Shown here: positions 7,727-16,844 of the stretch, one piece after another
Layout of the letters: each line of letters begins with the position of its first letter
Numbering within the stretch: position 1 is the stretch's first letter
DNA from: Prevotella sp.
Lineage (GTDB): Bacteria; Bacteroidota; Bacteroidia; Bacteroidales; Bacteroidaceae
Assembly (NCBI GenBank): GCA_017460765.1
Contig: JAFUAK010000153.1
Span: 1-35,555 of the forward strand
DNA length: 35,555 nucleotides
Direction: 5' to 3'
The notes under the pieces: model-generated
The model's input: the letters and a program-made list of their open reading frames with translations, nothing else
Database searches by the model: none
Told to the model about the DNA's origin: nothing
Translations under genes and position numbers: made by a program

Positions 7727-10723
7727 ATGGAAGAAGTCAGCAAGATACCACAGGAGTGGAATAAGTTTTACCTGAAGGATGTGTCGTTCGTCAACCTCAT
7801 GACGCGCCGCATCTTCAACGTGCTCATCGTCGCCAATCCCTACGACGCCTTCATGCTTGAGGACGACGGGCGTGTGGATGAGAAGATTTTCGACGAATAT
7901 ATGGAACTGGGTCTGCGCTATCCGCCCACCTTCACACAGGTGTCTACGACACAGGAGGCTAACGAGGTACTCCAGACAACGGACATCGACCTCGTGATCT
8001 GTATGCCGGGTAATGCCGACAACGACGCCTTTACCGTGGCCCGCGAGGTGAAAGCCGCCCATCCCGATATCCCCTGTGTGGTACTGACTCCGTTCTCCCA
8101 TGGTATCACCAAACGCATTCAGGACGAGGACATGTCGGTCTTCGACTACGTGTTCTGCTGGCTCGGCAACACCAACCTCATCCTCTCCATCATCAAACTG
8201 CTCGAGGACAAGATGAACATCGAGCACGATATCCGCGAAGCAGGCGTACAGATGATCCTGCTCGTGGAAGATAATATCCGCTTTTACTCTTCTGTACTGC
8301 CCAACCTCTATGAGTATATCCTTGCCCAGTCGAAGCGCTTCTCAACAGAGGCACTGAACCCCCACTCTGCCGCCCAGCGCAAGCGCGGCAGACCAAAGGT
8401 GGTACTCGCCACAAATTATGAGGAGGCGATGGAGATCTACGAGAAATATCACGAGAATACGCTGGGTGTGATCTCCGATACCCGCTTCCCGATGAAGATT
8501 GTACCCGGACGACTCAGCCATGTGGAGGAAGGCGACCCTGAGGCCGGTCTGAAACTGCTCCGCGAGATCCGTCGGCGCGACGAGTACGTGCCGCTGATCC
8601 TCGACTCGAAGGAGACGGTGAATGCCGAGAAGGCCCGTGCGGAAGGCTTCCACTTCATCGACAAGAACTCCACGAAGATGAATGTCGACCTACACCACCT
8701 GATGGAGGAGCACATGGGCTTCGGCGACTTCATCTTCCGCGATCCCAAGACCAAGGAGGAAATCTTCCGCGTGTCGTCATTGAAGGAGTTGCAGGACAAC
8801 ATCTTTAAGATTCCCTACGACTCGATGCTCTATCACGTCTCGCGCAACCACATGAGCCGCTGGCTCTGTGCCCGCGCCATCTTCCCCGTATCGCAGTTCT
8901 TGAAACACGTCACCTGGCACAAGTTGCAGGATGTGGATGCCCACCGCCAGATTATCTTTGATGCCATCGTGCAGTATCGTCGCATGAAGAATATCGGTGT
9001 GGTGGCCGTCTTCGACCGCATGAAGTTCGACGCCTACAGCCACTTTGCCCGTATCGGTGAGGGATCGCTGGGCGGCAAGGGGCGCGGTCTGGCCTTCCTC
9101 GACAACATCATCAAGCGTCACCCGGAACTCAACCAGTACGAGGGGGCACAAGTGACGATTCCCAAGACCGTCGTACTCTGTACCGACTTCTTTGATGAGT
9201 TCATGGAGAAGAACAACCTCTACCCCATCGCCCTTAGCGATGCCAGTGACGAGGAGATCCTGCAGCACTTCATGCGAGCCCAACTGCCCGACTCGCTGAT
9301 TGCCGACTTCTTCACTTTCTTCGATGCCGTGAAGAGTCCGATTGCCGTACGCTCCAGTTCGCTGCTCGAAGATGCCCACTATCAGCCGTTCGCCGGCATC
9401 TATTCCACCTATATGATTCCCTACCTTAGCGACAAGTACGAGATGCTACGGATGCTGGCCTGTGCCATCAAGGGCGTCTATGCCTCCGTCTACTACAAGG
9501 ATTCGAAGGCCTACATGCTCGCCACGCAGAACGTCATCGATCAAGAGAAGATGGCTGTCATCTTGCAGGAAGTGGTGGGCAAGCAGTACGGTGATCTTTA
9601 TTATCCTAACTTCTCAGGCGTGCTCCGTTCGCTGAACTACTACCCCATCGGCGAAGAGACGGCGGAGGAAGGCATCGTCAGCCTCGCCCTCGGACTTGGC
9701 AAATATATCGTTGACGGTGGCCAGACGCTGCGCGTGTCACCCTATCACCCCACGCAAGTGCTACAGATGAGTGAGATGGAGACCGCCCTTAGTCAGACAC
9801 AGACACGTTTCTACGCCCTTGATATGACCCATGTGGGCGACGACTTCAAGGTAGATGACGGCTTCAACATCAAGAATCTCCGCGTAAAACAGGCCGACAA
9901 AGACGGCTCACTCACCTTCATCGCCTCCACCTATGACCCTACGGACCAGATTATCCGCGACGGCATCTACGAAGGCGGGCGAAAGGTCATCTCCTTCACG
10001 GGCGTGCTCCAGCATGGTGTGTTCCCTCTGCCCGAGATTCTCCAGATGGTGCAGAAACTGGGTGCCGATGAGATGAAGCGTCCTGTGGAGATAGAGTTTG
10101 CCTGCAACCTGAACAACGACAAGACAGGCGAGTTCTATCTTCTGCAGATCCGGCCCATCGTGGACAGCAAGCAAATGCTTGACGAGGACTTACAGCAGAT
10201 ACCCGACGAAAAGTGTCTGCTACGCTCGGCCAACTCCCTCGGACACGGTATCTCGGAGGACGTGGTCGATGTAGTCTATGTGAAGGCTGGGGATGACTTC
10301 ACCGCTGTGAACAATCCCATGATAGCCGACCAGATTCAGGAGATCAATCGCCGTTTCCTCGATGCCGACAAGAACTATGTGCTCATCGGCCCGGGCCGCT
10401 GGGGTTCCAGCGACTATTGGCTCGGCATCCCTGTGAAGTGGCCACATATTTCGGCTGCACGCGTCATCGTGGAGACAGGTCTGAAGAACTATCATGTGGA
10501 TCCCTCGCAGGGCACCCACTTCTTCCAAAACCTCACCTCGTTCGGTGTCGGCTACTTCACCATCAACACCTACACGGGTGATGGCATCTTCCAGAAGGAT
10601 CTGCTCGACCAGATGCCTGCTGTCGAAGAGACAGAGTACGTGCGTCACGTCCGCTTTGAGCGTCCACTAAAGATTATGATGGACGGCAAAAAGCAGCAGG
10701 GCGTCGTCCTTCTGCCGGAGTAA
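7727..10723 (+). CDS. PEP/pyruvate-binding (PPDK_N-like ATP-grasp) protein with receiver-like N-terminal region
   Basis: This large cytoplasmic protein (998 residues) has two alpha/beta regions at its N-terminus that look like diverged response-regulator receivers (about 22-150 and 170-330; the second starts MILLVEDN). A linker follows, then a pyruvate phosphate dikinase N-terminal nucleotide-binding fold: GEGSLGGKGRGLAFLD (about 445), SPIAVRSSSLLEDAHYQPFAG (about 536), FYLLQIRPI (about 802). A Gly-rich GPGRWGSSDYWLG segment (about 885) follows. The phosphohistidine and PEP/pyruvate barrel domains of true PPDK or PEP synthase are missing, so it is not a complete enzyme of that kind. Related proteins are widespread in Bacteroidales with no settled function. 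The ATG at 7727 starts MEEVSKIPQEW; a start at 7799 is an alternative. Confidence 0.8.
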   Translation: MEEVSKIPQEWNKFYLKDVSFVNLMTRRIFNVLIVANPYDAFMLEDDGRVDEKIFDEYMELGLRYPPTFTQVSTTQEANEVLQTTDIDLVICMPGNADNDAFTVAREVKAAHPDIPCVVLTPFSHGITKRIQDEDMSVFDYVFCWLGNTNLILSIIKLLEDKMNIEHDIREAGVQMILLVEDNIRFYSSVLPNLYEYILAQSKRFSTEALNPHSAAQRKRGRPKVVLATNYEEAMEIYEKYHENTLGVISDTRFPMKIVPGRLSHVEEGDPEAGLKLLREIRRRDEYVPLILDSKETVNAEKARAEGFHFIDKNSTKMNVDLHHLMEEHMGFGDFIFRDPKTKEEIFRVSSLKELQDNIFKIPYDSMLYHVSRNHMSRWLCARAIFPVSQFLKHVTWHKLQDVDAHRQIIFDAIVQYRRMKNIGVVAVFDRMKFDAYSHFARIGEGSLGGKGRGLAFLDNIIKRHPELNQYEGAQVTIPKTVVLCTDFFDEFMEKNNLYPIALSDASDEEILQHFMRAQLPDSLIADFFTFFDAVKSPIAVRSSSLLEDAHYQPFAGIYSTYMIPYLSDKYEMLRMLACAIKGVYASVYYKDSKAYMLATQNVIDQEKMAVILQEVVGKQYGDLYYPNFSGVLRSLNYYPIGEETAEEGIVSLALGLGKYIVDGGQTLRVSPYHPTQVLQMSEMETALSQTQTRFYALDMTHVGDDFKVDDGFNIKNLRVKQADKDGSLTFIASTYDPTDQIIRDGIYEGGRKVISFTGVLQHGVFPLPEILQMVQKLGADEMKRPVEIEFACNLNNDKTGEFYLLQIRPIVDSKQMLDEDLQQIPDEKCLLRSANSLGHGISEDVVDVVYVKAGDDFTAVNNPMIADQIQEINRRFLDADKNYVLIGPGRWGSSDYWLGIPVKWPHISAARVIVETGLKNYHVDPSQGTHFFQNLTSFGVGYFTINTYTGDGIFQKDLLDQMPAVEETEYVRHVRFERPLKIMMDGKKQQGVVLLPE

Positions 10724-10736
10724 AACATATTGGAAC

Positions 10737-11726
10737 TTATTGACCACCGAGGCGGGAGAAATATTCGGCGATGTCGTCCCAAGTCTTGAAGGTGTCAGTG
10801 CCAAACTGTATGAGAGTGGCCATGCCTTCCGTCTTCTGCGTGTCGATGAGATAGTCGCCGTAGAGCAAATCTTTGCGCTGAGTGAATACCGTGTGAGCAT
10901 AGGCAGGCACATTGATGTAGTCGTATAGCCAGACGGTGACCTCGTCGTAAGAAACGTTCTCAGAGGGGGCGACGAAATAGAGTTGGTAGTTCTCCAGCAG
11001 CGTGCGGATGGTCTTCTGGCAGGAACTCACGGGCTTGGCATACTGATCCCTGAGCGTGGCGACGTCGATGTAGATGATGGGGCGTTCACGGCCCTCCTGA
11101 CGGTCGTCGATCCAACGGACAACAGGCATCACGGCATGCATGAAACTCTGATCGTTCATGCGATGCTCACCGTGGAAGCGGATGGCTGTACAATAGTGCT
11201 CGCGGAAGATGTCGAGGGTGTGGACTGTGGTGTCCTCATCGCCGAAGAGTCCCCAGACGTGTTGCCGTTCTTCGTCGGTGATGCCTTCGAAGCAGCGCTC
11301 TGTTATCTCTTTGTATTCCTTGACGAGGGCTTTGTCGACGAAGAAATCCTGTACGCCGTCCTGACGGGGATTCTGGAAGTGCTGGGTACCCATCATGTTG
11401 TGCTCCTTCATCGACTCGGCCATCTGCAGGGCGGGATTCACCAGAATACGGTCGTAGCCGCGCAACTGCTCGGCATACATGCCGCCCATCGAGGTGCCGA
11501 TGATGAGGTCGGGCTGTTCCTGCGCGCATACCTTATTTAATAAGTCGAGGGCTTCTTGGGGATGAACGGGCAGGTCGGGTGCGATAACCTCGGCATTGGG
11601 CAGCACGGTGCGGATGCGGCTGACGGTTCCTGACTGTCCACTCGACGCGAAGCCGTGGACATAGAGTATCTTCTTCCCCTTGAATAGTTCGGGGAACTGC
11701 TTGATGTAAGGGTTAGTTTGTTCCAT
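10737..11726 (-). CDS. YqiA/YcfP-type alpha/beta hydrolase fused to a degenerate 5'(3')-nucleotidase-like domain
   Basis: In this 329-residue protein, residues 18-205 form a YqiA-like alpha/beta hydrolase: LYVHGFASSG, nucleophile S79 in GTSMGG, and probable triad partners D163 and H188. Residues about 215-325 resemble the NT5C family of HAD 5'(3')-deoxyribonucleotidases (IYID near 218-221, then GDYLID...LIQFGTDTF..WDDIAEYF). The catalytic signature is eroded: the usual DxD reads D221-V-A, and the late Asp-Asp pair reads Asp-Thr. The C-terminal part is therefore probably non-catalytic. The ATG at 11726 follows a TACCTTTG box; the longer open frame up to 11957 crosses other promoters and is rejected. 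The gene is convergent with the PPDK_N-like gene, 13 bp away, with no visible terminator. Confidence 0.8.
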   Translation of the reverse strand: MEQTNPYIKQFPELFKGKKILYVHGFASSGQSGTVSRIRTVLPNAEVIAPDLPVHPQEALDLLNKVCAQEQPDLIIGTSMGGMYAEQLRGYDRILVNPALQMAESMKEHNMMGTQHFQNPRQDGVQDFFVDKALVKEYKEITERCFEGITDEERQHVWGLFGDEDTTVHTLDIFREHYCTAIRFHGEHRMNDQSFMHAVMPVVRWIDDRQEGRERPIIYIDVATLRDQYAKPVSSCQKTIRTLLENYQLYFVAPSENVSYDEVTVWLYDYINVPAYAHTVFTQRKDLLYGDYLIDTQKTEGMATLIQFGTDTFKTWDDIAEYFSRLGGQ

Positions 11727-11734
11727 AATTGCGG

Positions 11735-11742
11735 CAAAGGTA
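11735..11742 (-). promoter_or_regulatory. -7 box of the YqiA-fusion gene
   Basis: TACCTTTG on the minus strand ends 8 bp upstream of the ATG at 11726, giving a near-leaderless mRNA. Confidence 0.6.
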
Positions 11743-11751
11743 CAAAAAAAT

Positions 11752-11782
11752 TTTGTTTTCCGTGTAGTTTTTCGTAACTTTG
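11752..11782 (+). promoter_or_regulatory. Promoter of the short unit upstream of metY
   Basis: TTTG (11752-11755), a 19-bp spacer and TAACTTTG (11775-11782) form a near-perfect consensus. It is not the metY promoter, because a terminator hairpin and a second full promoter lie between it and metY. Confidence 0.7.
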
Positions 11783-11791
11783 CTGCGTCTA

Positions 11792-11860
11792 ATGGGCAAA
11801 TCACCAGTACTTCGCCATAACGATGATCATCTGCAGCAAATCGAAGACCTGACAGCATAG
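11792..11860 (+). CDS. 22-codon ORF in a self-contained short transcription unit
   Basis: Nine bases after the promoter box, an ATG opens a 22-codon frame (starting MGKSPVLRHNDDH, ending EDLTA) closed by TAG at 11858-11860. A strong hairpin terminator follows 20 bp later, so the predicted transcript is only about 120 nt. The peptide is hydrophilic, has no membrane segment and is not rich in Met or Cys codons, so a classical attenuator reading of methionine supply is not supported. It could encode a small protein, or the frame could be chance within a small RNA. I do not recognise it. Confidence 0.35.
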   Translation: MGKSPVLRHNDDHLQQIEDLTA

Positions 11861-11879
11861 TCACCCGAGATACAAGCAG

Positions 11880-11911
11880 AGAAGTTGGCAAAATAATTGC
11901 CAACTTCTTTG
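11880..11911 (+). terminator. Intrinsic terminator of the short unit upstream of metY
   Basis: A perfect 11-bp stem (11880-11890 with 11898-11908) and an AT-rich 7-base loop lead into TTTGTTATTT. It ends the transcript begun at about 11788. It could also act as an attenuator for read-through into metY. Confidence 0.75.
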
Positions 11912-11938
11912 TTATTTGAAGAATTTGTCGTAACTTTG
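11908..11938 (+). promoter_or_regulatory. metY promoter
   Basis: TTTG (11908-11911), a 19-bp spacer and TAACTTTG (11931-11938). The -33 element overlaps the 3' end of the preceding terminator. Confidence 0.75.
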
Positions 11939-11957
11939 CAGGACATATAACCGACAA

Positions 11958-13247
11958 ATGAGAATGGAGAAGAAATTAAGAATGGCTTCGCTCTGCGTAC
12001 AGGCAGGGTATAAGCCGAAAAACGGTGAACCCATTGAGTTGCCAATCATCCAGAGTACGACGTTCAAGTACGATGACTCCGACGAGATGGCACAGTTGTT
12101 TGACCTAAAGAAGGAGGGCTATTTCTACACCCGTCTGCAGAACCCCACGAACGACGCTGTAGCCGCCAAGATCGCAGCACTCGAAGGTGGTGTGGGCTGT
12201 GTGCTGACCTCCTCCGGACAGGCGGCCAACTTCTACGCTGTGTTCAACATCTGTGAGGCAGGCGATCATATCGTGACCTCCAACGAGATCTACGGCGGCA
12301 CATTCAACCTCTTTGGCGTGACCTTAAAGAAACTGGGCATCGAATGTACGTTCGTATCACCCGATGCCAGCGAAGAGGAAATCCAGAAGGCTTTCCGTCC
12401 GAATACGAAGGCCCTGTTCGGTGAGACCATCTCGAACCCCGGATGTGCCGTGCTCGACATCGAGAAGTTCGCCCGCATCGCCCACAAGAATGGCGTACCC
12501 CTGATTGTGGACAACACCTTCGCCACCCCTGTAAACTGCCGTCCGTTCGAATGGGGTGCCGACATTGTCACCCACTCTACCACTAAGTACATGGACGGCT
12601 TCGCCACTCAGGTGGGTGGTGCCGTGGTTGACAGCGGCAACTTCGACTGGCTTGCACACGCCGAGAAATTCCCTGGCCTCTGTACACCCGATGAGTCATA
12701 TCACGGACTGACCTACGTGAAGGCCTTCGGTAAGATGGGCTATACCACGAAACTCGTAGCCCAACTGATGCGCGACCTGGGATCCATCCCCGCCCCGCAG
12801 AACTCATTCTTGCTGAACATGGGGCTACAGACGCTCCACCTCCGTATGGCCCAGCATTGCAAGAACGCCCAGCGCATTGCCGAATTCCTGCACGACGAGC
12901 CGAAAGTGGCTTGGGTGCACTACTGCGGGCTGCCCGACGATAAGGCTTACGCCCTCGGACAGAAGTACCTGCCCAACGGCTCATGTGGCGTGATTGCTTT
13001 CGGACTGAAGGGAGACCGCGAGACCGCCATCAAATGGATGGACTCCTTGGAGATGATCAATATTGTGACGCATGTGGCCGATGCCCGTACCTGCGTGTTG
13101 CATCCCGCCAGTCATACCCACCGGCAACTGAGCGACGAGCAGTTGCGCGAGGCTGGTGTGGCCCCCGACCTGATCCGTCTTAGCGTTGGTATCGAAGATG
13201 TAGAGGACATCTTGGATGATATCAAGCAGGCACTGGCGAAGATTTGA
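11958..13247 (+). CDS. metY: O-acetylhomoserine sulfhydrylase (Cys/Met-metabolism PLP enzyme)
   Basis: This 429-residue fold-type I PLP enzyme of the gamma-synthase family has the PLP lysine K210 in HSTTKYMDG. It has SSGQAANF in the cofactor phosphate-binding region, YTRLQNPT near the N-terminus and the VDNTFATP strand. The length near 430 and the long insert after the PLP lysine (GNFDWLAHAEKFPGL) favour O-acetylhomoserine aminocarboxypropyltransferase, which makes homocysteine from O-acetylhomoserine and sulfide, over the roughly 380-residue MetB/MetC types. ATGs at 11958 and 11964 are both possible. It is monocistronic between its own promoter and a shared terminator. I see no SAM riboswitch in the leader, which is only about 15 nt long. 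Confidence 0.9.
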   Translation: MRMEKKLRMASLCVQAGYKPKNGEPIELPIIQSTTFKYDDSDEMAQLFDLKKEGYFYTRLQNPTNDAVAAKIAALEGGVGCVLTSSGQAANFYAVFNICEAGDHIVTSNEIYGGTFNLFGVTLKKLGIECTFVSPDASEEEIQKAFRPNTKALFGETISNPGCAVLDIEKFARIAHKNGVPLIVDNTFATPVNCRPFEWGADIVTHSTTKYMDGFATQVGGAVVDSGNFDWLAHAEKFPGLCTPDESYHGLTYVKAFGKMGYTTKLVAQLMRDLGSIPAPQNSFLLNMGLQTLHLRMAQHCKNAQRIAEFLHDEPKVAWVHYCGLPDDKAYALGQKYLPNGSCGVIAFGLKGDRETAIKWMDSLEMINIVTHVADARTCVLHPASHTHRQLSDEQLREAGVAPDLIRLSVGIEDVEDILDDIKQALAKI

Positions 13248-13262
13248 AGAGAATACAGAGCA

Positions 13263-13299
13263 AAAAGAGAGCATGTCCCATTGGAACATGCTCTCTTTT
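13263..13299. terminator. Bidirectional terminator between metY and tRNA-Val
   Basis: A perfect 14-bp stem (13263-13276 with 13286-13299) with a 9-base loop has T runs on both strands, so it can end metY (plus) and the tRNA transcript (minus). Confidence 0.9.
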
Positions 13300-13302
13300 C
13301 TG

Positions 13303-13377
13303 TGGGCGCTGACGGATTCGAACCGCCGACCCTCTGCTTGTAAGGCAGATGCTCTAAACCAGCTGAGCTAAGCGCCC
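13303..13377 (-). tRNA. tRNA-Val (anticodon UAC)
   Basis: A full cloverleaf can be drawn. The acceptor pairs GGGCGCT with AGCGCCC, the D stem is GCTC/GAGC, and the anticodon stem TCTGC/GCAGA has loop CTTACAA (anticodon TAC). The T arm is GGCGG-TTCGAAT-CCGTC with one G-T pair. The discriminator is A. The 3' CCA is not encoded and must be added after transcription. Confidence 0.95.
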
Positions 13378-13394
13378 TTTTTCGTAAGCGGGTG

Positions 13395-13402
13395 CAAAGG
13401 TA
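13395..13402 (-). promoter_or_regulatory. -7 box of tRNA-Val
   Basis: TACCTTTG on the minus strand lies 17 bp upstream of the mature tRNA 5' end. It sits right after the 7-bp repeat block. Confidence 0.6.
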
Positions 13403-13411
13403 CAAAAAAGA

Positions 13412-13439
13412 AGTGAAAAATGAAGAGTGAAGAGTGAAA
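13412..13439 (+). repeat. Four 7-bp repeats of the AGTGAAA/AGTGAAG type
   Basis: The plus strand reads AGTGAAA, AATGAAG, AGTGAAG, AGTGAAA. The block lies between the mutL 3' end and the tRNA promoter. The same heptamer occurs at 31504-31538. Confidence 0.7.
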
Positions 13440-13470
13440 AGTTGGTATTTATTGACGTTTTTTAACCTTT

Positions 13471-15261
13471 CTAGCCCAATAGATGTTCAATATCCGTCTG
13501 AGGTAAGATGCAAAGGACGGCTTTGCCATCAGGCGTGTAGTTGACGTTGGAACAACTGAAGAGATCGTTGATAAGACTCTCCATTTCCTCGTTGGTAAGA
13601 ACCTGTCCGTAGGGAATAGCGGCACTCCGCGCCAGACTCATCGCCAGACGGGCATGGAGGTCGGACAGTTGCGTGTTCTGTGCGGCATCTGCCACAAGTT
13701 GGCGCAACAGGCTAACGGGGTCGAGACCGTCGAGACCTGCAGGCATACCATTGACAGAAAAACTGTTGCCACCCAGACTGCTTACGTCAAAGCCGATGGC
13801 AGCTATTTCGGGCAAGATGCCTTCGAGTGTGGCTGCTTCAGATGGAATCAGTTGGAGGACCTCGGGGAAGAGGAGACGCTGGACATTGGCTGAATGCTGA
13901 TGGAAATGCTCCATATAGCGTTCAAAGCGCACGCGGATATCGGCACGGTGTTGGTCGATTATCATAAGACCCGACTTCACTGCGGTCATCATGTAACGGC
14001 CCTTATACTGATAATGGGAGGGAGAGCGCTCTATCAGCGGAGTTTCGAAAAGTGGAGTTGTATCGGGTTGCTCCGAGAGGGGAGCCTCCGGGCCAGAAGC
14101 CGCAATCTCATAGAGATCCGTCCACGCCTCGGGAACGGATGACTCACGGTGGCTCTTGAAGGGATTATAGTCGCTGTTATAACGCGGCTGCGGGGGAGCC
14201 ACCTGGCGGGTGGGATCGAAAAGAGGAATCTCAGGACTGCCCTGCACATCGAAGTCGATGGAAGGCACCTCGCAGAACTTGCCCAGGGCATCACGAACGG
14301 CTGCCAGAAGAATCTGCCAGACAGCCTGTTCGTTCTGGAACTTGATTTCTGTCTTCGTTGGGTGGATGTTCACATCGATTTCTGCAGGGTCTACATCAAA
14401 ATAGAGGAAATAGGGCACCTGCATGCCCTCGGACACCAGACGGTCGTAGGCACTCTGCACCGCCTTGTGGAAATAGGGATGGCGCATGTAACGGCCATTG
14501 ACGAAGAAATAGTCATGGCTGCCTTTCTTGCGGGCCGCCTCAGGCTTGCCCACAAACCCCGTAACGGTACACATGGCAGTATGCACCTCGACTGGCAGGA
14601 GATCCTGACTGTATTGCTTCCCAAAGACATCTGTGATACGTTGTCGCAGGGTACCCGTCTTGAGGTTCAGCAGTTCAGCACCATTATGATGGAGGGTAAA
14701 ATGGATATTGGGATATACGAGGACAATGCGCTCGAAGGCTGCGAGGATATTGCTGAGTTCTGTGGCATTGGACTTCAGGAACTTACGCCGGGCAGGAACG
14801 TTGAAAAACAGATTCTCGACCTTGAAGTTACTGCCCACAGGACAGGCGGCAGGTTCCTGAAGCGAAACCTTGGAGCCGGCAAGAAGCAGGCGCGTACCAA
14901 TCTCATCGTCGCTACGACGTGTGAGCAGTTCCACCTGTGCCACGGCAGCAATCGAAGCCAAGGCCTCACCACGGAAACCCATCGTATGGAGGGCAAAGAG
15001 ATCGTCGGCCTTCAGAATCTTGGACGTGGCATGACGTTCAAAGGAGAGGCGGGCATCAGTCTCGGACATGCCCTTACCATCGTCGATGACCTGGATGGAA
15101 GTCCTGCCAGCATCTACCACAAGGACATGGATCGTCTTGGCTCCGGCATCGACGGCATTCTCCACCAATTCCTTAATGACGGAGGCAGGACGTTGGATCA
15201 CCTCACCAGCGGCTATCTGGTTGGCGACACTGTCTGGAAGGAGATGAATCAGGTCTGTCAT
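13471..15261 (-). CDS. mutL: DNA mismatch repair protein MutL
   Basis: The 596-residue protein has an N-terminal GHKL ATPase with motifs [17 protein letters not shown] and [12 protein letters not shown], and a C-terminal dimerisation domain. MutL links MutS mismatch recognition to strand incision and excision. The C-terminal endonuclease signature, canonically DQHA..E....E, reads [14 protein letters not shown] here (about 435), so the central Glu is Ile. The later CPHGRP-type metal motif reads YTPDGKAV. Nuclease activity is therefore doubtful. The ATG overlaps the end of the OstA-like gene by 4 bp. It is the last gene of the long minus-strand operon, and no clear terminator hairpin follows. 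Confidence 0.95.
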   Translation of the reverse strand: MTDLIHLLPDSVANQIAAGEVIQRPASVIKELVENAVDAGAKTIHVLVVDAGRTSIQVIDDGKGMSETDARLSFERHATSKILKADDLFALHTMGFRGEALASIAAVAQVELLTRRSDDEIGTRLLLAGSKVSLQEPAACPVGSNFKVENLFFNVPARRKFLKSNATELSNILAAFERIVLVYPNIHFTLHHNGAELLNLKTGTLRQRITDVFGKQYSQDLLPVEVHTAMCTVTGFVGKPEAARKKGSHDYFFVNGRYMRHPYFHKAVQSAYDRLVSEGMQVPYFLYFDVDPAEIDVNIHPTKTEIKFQNEQAVWQILLAAVRDALGKFCEVPSIDFDVQGSPEIPLFDPTRQVAPPQPRYNSDYNPFKSHRESSVPEAWTDLYEIAASGPEAPLSEQPDTTPLFETPLIERSPSHYQYKGRYMMTAVKSGLMIIDQHRADIRVRFERYMEHFHQHSANVQRLLFPEVLQLIPSEAATLEGILPEIAAIGFDVSSLGGNSFSVNGMPAGLDGLDPVSLLRQLVADAAQNTQLSDLHARLAMSLARSAAIPYGQVLTNEEMESLINDLFSCSNVNYTPDGKAVLCILPQTDIEHLLG

Positions 15262-16844
15262 TGTTTACCTCGCCAGTTAAAAATGTCGTAGCGGTCGCGT
15301 GGACGAACATAATCGTACCACATAAAACCATGAAGGCGTTTGCGATCCTCTGGAATCTGATTGATGGGGTACATCGTGCCACTGGTTTTAGGTGTCCAAA
15401 CGCTCTCCAGTTTGCGGTCTTTCAAGAACATGCGCAACTCGGAAGTCTCCTGATAGTTATAGATAATGGGCACGCTGTCGCCCTCTTCAAAATAGTAACC
15501 GATGAAGACATTGCCCTTGGCCTGCGCCTCACGGATATTCCCCTCGGTGAAGAAGGCGAACATCTCTTTCGACGACACCTGATTGTAGCATGACGTATCG
15601 GTACGCAGTTGCTGAATGGAGAAGCAATTATCAATGACATGGGCATGGTCGATAACGGAATCGCGGAGGAACACCTGCACCTGATCGCCCACAAGTTGCT
15701 GGCTGTTGTTCCAGATGATGGGATCATAATAAAGCGTCATGCAAGAATCGAGGGAATTGTAGACCAGCGAGTCGCACACGGCCTGCAGGTCGATACGATA
15801 AGCCCTCACCTTACGAAAGGCATGAATCTTACGATACACGGAGTCAGTCTCAATGTTGAAGGTGACCACCTTGAACGTGTCGGCGTGCATAAAAAGGGAA
15901 TCACCTTGAGAGTAGTCGATGGCCACCGCACTGTCAGTACACATAGCATAGCCCGTCTCCTCGTAGTACTCACCGTAGTTTCCCGTGAGTTTGTTGCGGT
16001 TCACTGAATCGACATAAACGACGTTCCTGAAAGCCTGGCTGAAGCCTTGCTGACTGTCATAATAGACACTGTCGCCCACCATCATCTTGCCGTTATTGGA
16101 GAGGACGGAGCGGTTCATCAGACGGGCACGGTCGTTCTTCGTGTCATAGTAGCCCTGCTCGGAATAGATATGGCTGTCACCAGAAATAATGTCGGAAGGC
16201 CCCACGATGTGGGCAACAGATGTACGCGTATCATAATAAAGCGTATCCGTTGTCAGATAGAATTTCGGGCTCTGCATCTTTACGTCGTAGTTGAAGACAG
16301 ACATCTTGGTCTTCGTGTTGTACTCGCCCCAGTCGGAGGTTAGAGTGGTTTTTCCATCGACCATTTTACCGCCCTCGAAAAAGTAGGCATTATCGTACAG
16401 ACGGTCAAAGTCAAGACTGTCGGTATAGAGCGTGGTCTTCTTGTGCTTCAGCACGACATTGTAGCGTGCCCTCGCCATTTGCTCATTGCCGTCGTAGTAG
16501 GCATAGTCGCTGACAAGCGAGAGCGTATCTCCCTGATACATCCTCACGTTTCCGAAGGCCTCAAAGGAGTTGCTGGCATCGTAGAAATAGGCACTGTCAC
16601 AGTAGAGCCGTGCCCCTTGATGGGTGAAGTGCACCTTACCATTAAGAATTGTCGCATCGGGATTGATTCTGTCATCGTAGTGGAGCACATCGGCATGAAC
16701 GAGATAGACACGAGTGTCCTGAACCTTCGCCTTACGGGCAGGACGCCTGGACTTACCTTTGCCTTTCTGGGCTCCAGCAGAACCCAGTCCGGCCAACAAG
16801 GCCACAATCAGCAGAAATAGGAAAGACTTCTTCACTTCATCCAA
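15258..16844 (-). CDS. OstA-like (LptA/LptD N-terminal-like) periplasmic protein
   Basis: The 528-residue product starts with a signal peptide (about 1-25, ending GSAGA-Q), then a basic linker ([14 protein letters not shown]). A long run of short beta-hairpin repeats follows: [34 protein letters not shown], and repeated 'DTLYYDTRT', '[10 protein letters not shown]' style units. That is the OstA/beta-jellyroll pattern of LPS transport proteins. The outer-membrane barrel of LptD is absent, so it is more like an LptA-type bridge or an OstA-like accessory. Overlaps of 13 bp with the upstream chaperone gene and 4 bp with mutL indicate tight coupling. LptB is encoded 10 kb upstream on the same strand. 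Confidence 0.8.
   Translation of the reverse strand: MDEVKKSFLFLLIVALLAGLGSAGAQKGKGKSRRPARKAKVQDTRVYLVHADVLHYDDRINPDATILNGKVHFTHQGARLYCDSAYFYDASNSFEAFGNVRMYQGDTLSLVSDYAYYDGNEQMARARYNVVLKHKKTTLYTDSLDFDRLYDNAYFFEGGKMVDGKTTLTSDWGEYNTKTKMSVFNYDVKMQSPKFYLTTDTLYYDTRTSVAHIVGPSDIISGDSHIYSEQGYYDTKNDRARLMNRSVLSNNGKMMVGDSVYYDSQQGFSQAFRNVVYVDSVNRNKLTGNYGEYYEETGYAMCTDSAVAIDYSQGDSLFMHADTFKVVTFNIETDSVYRKIHAFRKVRAYRIDLQAVCDSLVYNSLDSCMTLYYDPIIWNNSQQLVGDQVQVFLRDSVIDHAHVIDNCFSIQQLRTDTSCYNQVSSKEMFAFFTEGNIREAQAKGNVFIGYYFEEGDSVPIIYNYQETSELRMFLKDRKLESVWTPKTSGTMYPINQIPEDRKRLHGFMWYDYVRPRDRYDIFNWRGKQ

Noticed and set aside
11727..11957. Longer N-terminus for the YqiA-fusion protein
   Set aside because: It runs through its own promoter and across the opposite-strand short unit and terminator; the ATG at 11726 follows a proper promoter box.
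11783..11957. SAM or other methionine-linked riboswitch upstream of metY
   Set aside because: No SAM-I or SAM-II core is recognised, and the metY promoter lies downstream of the structured part.
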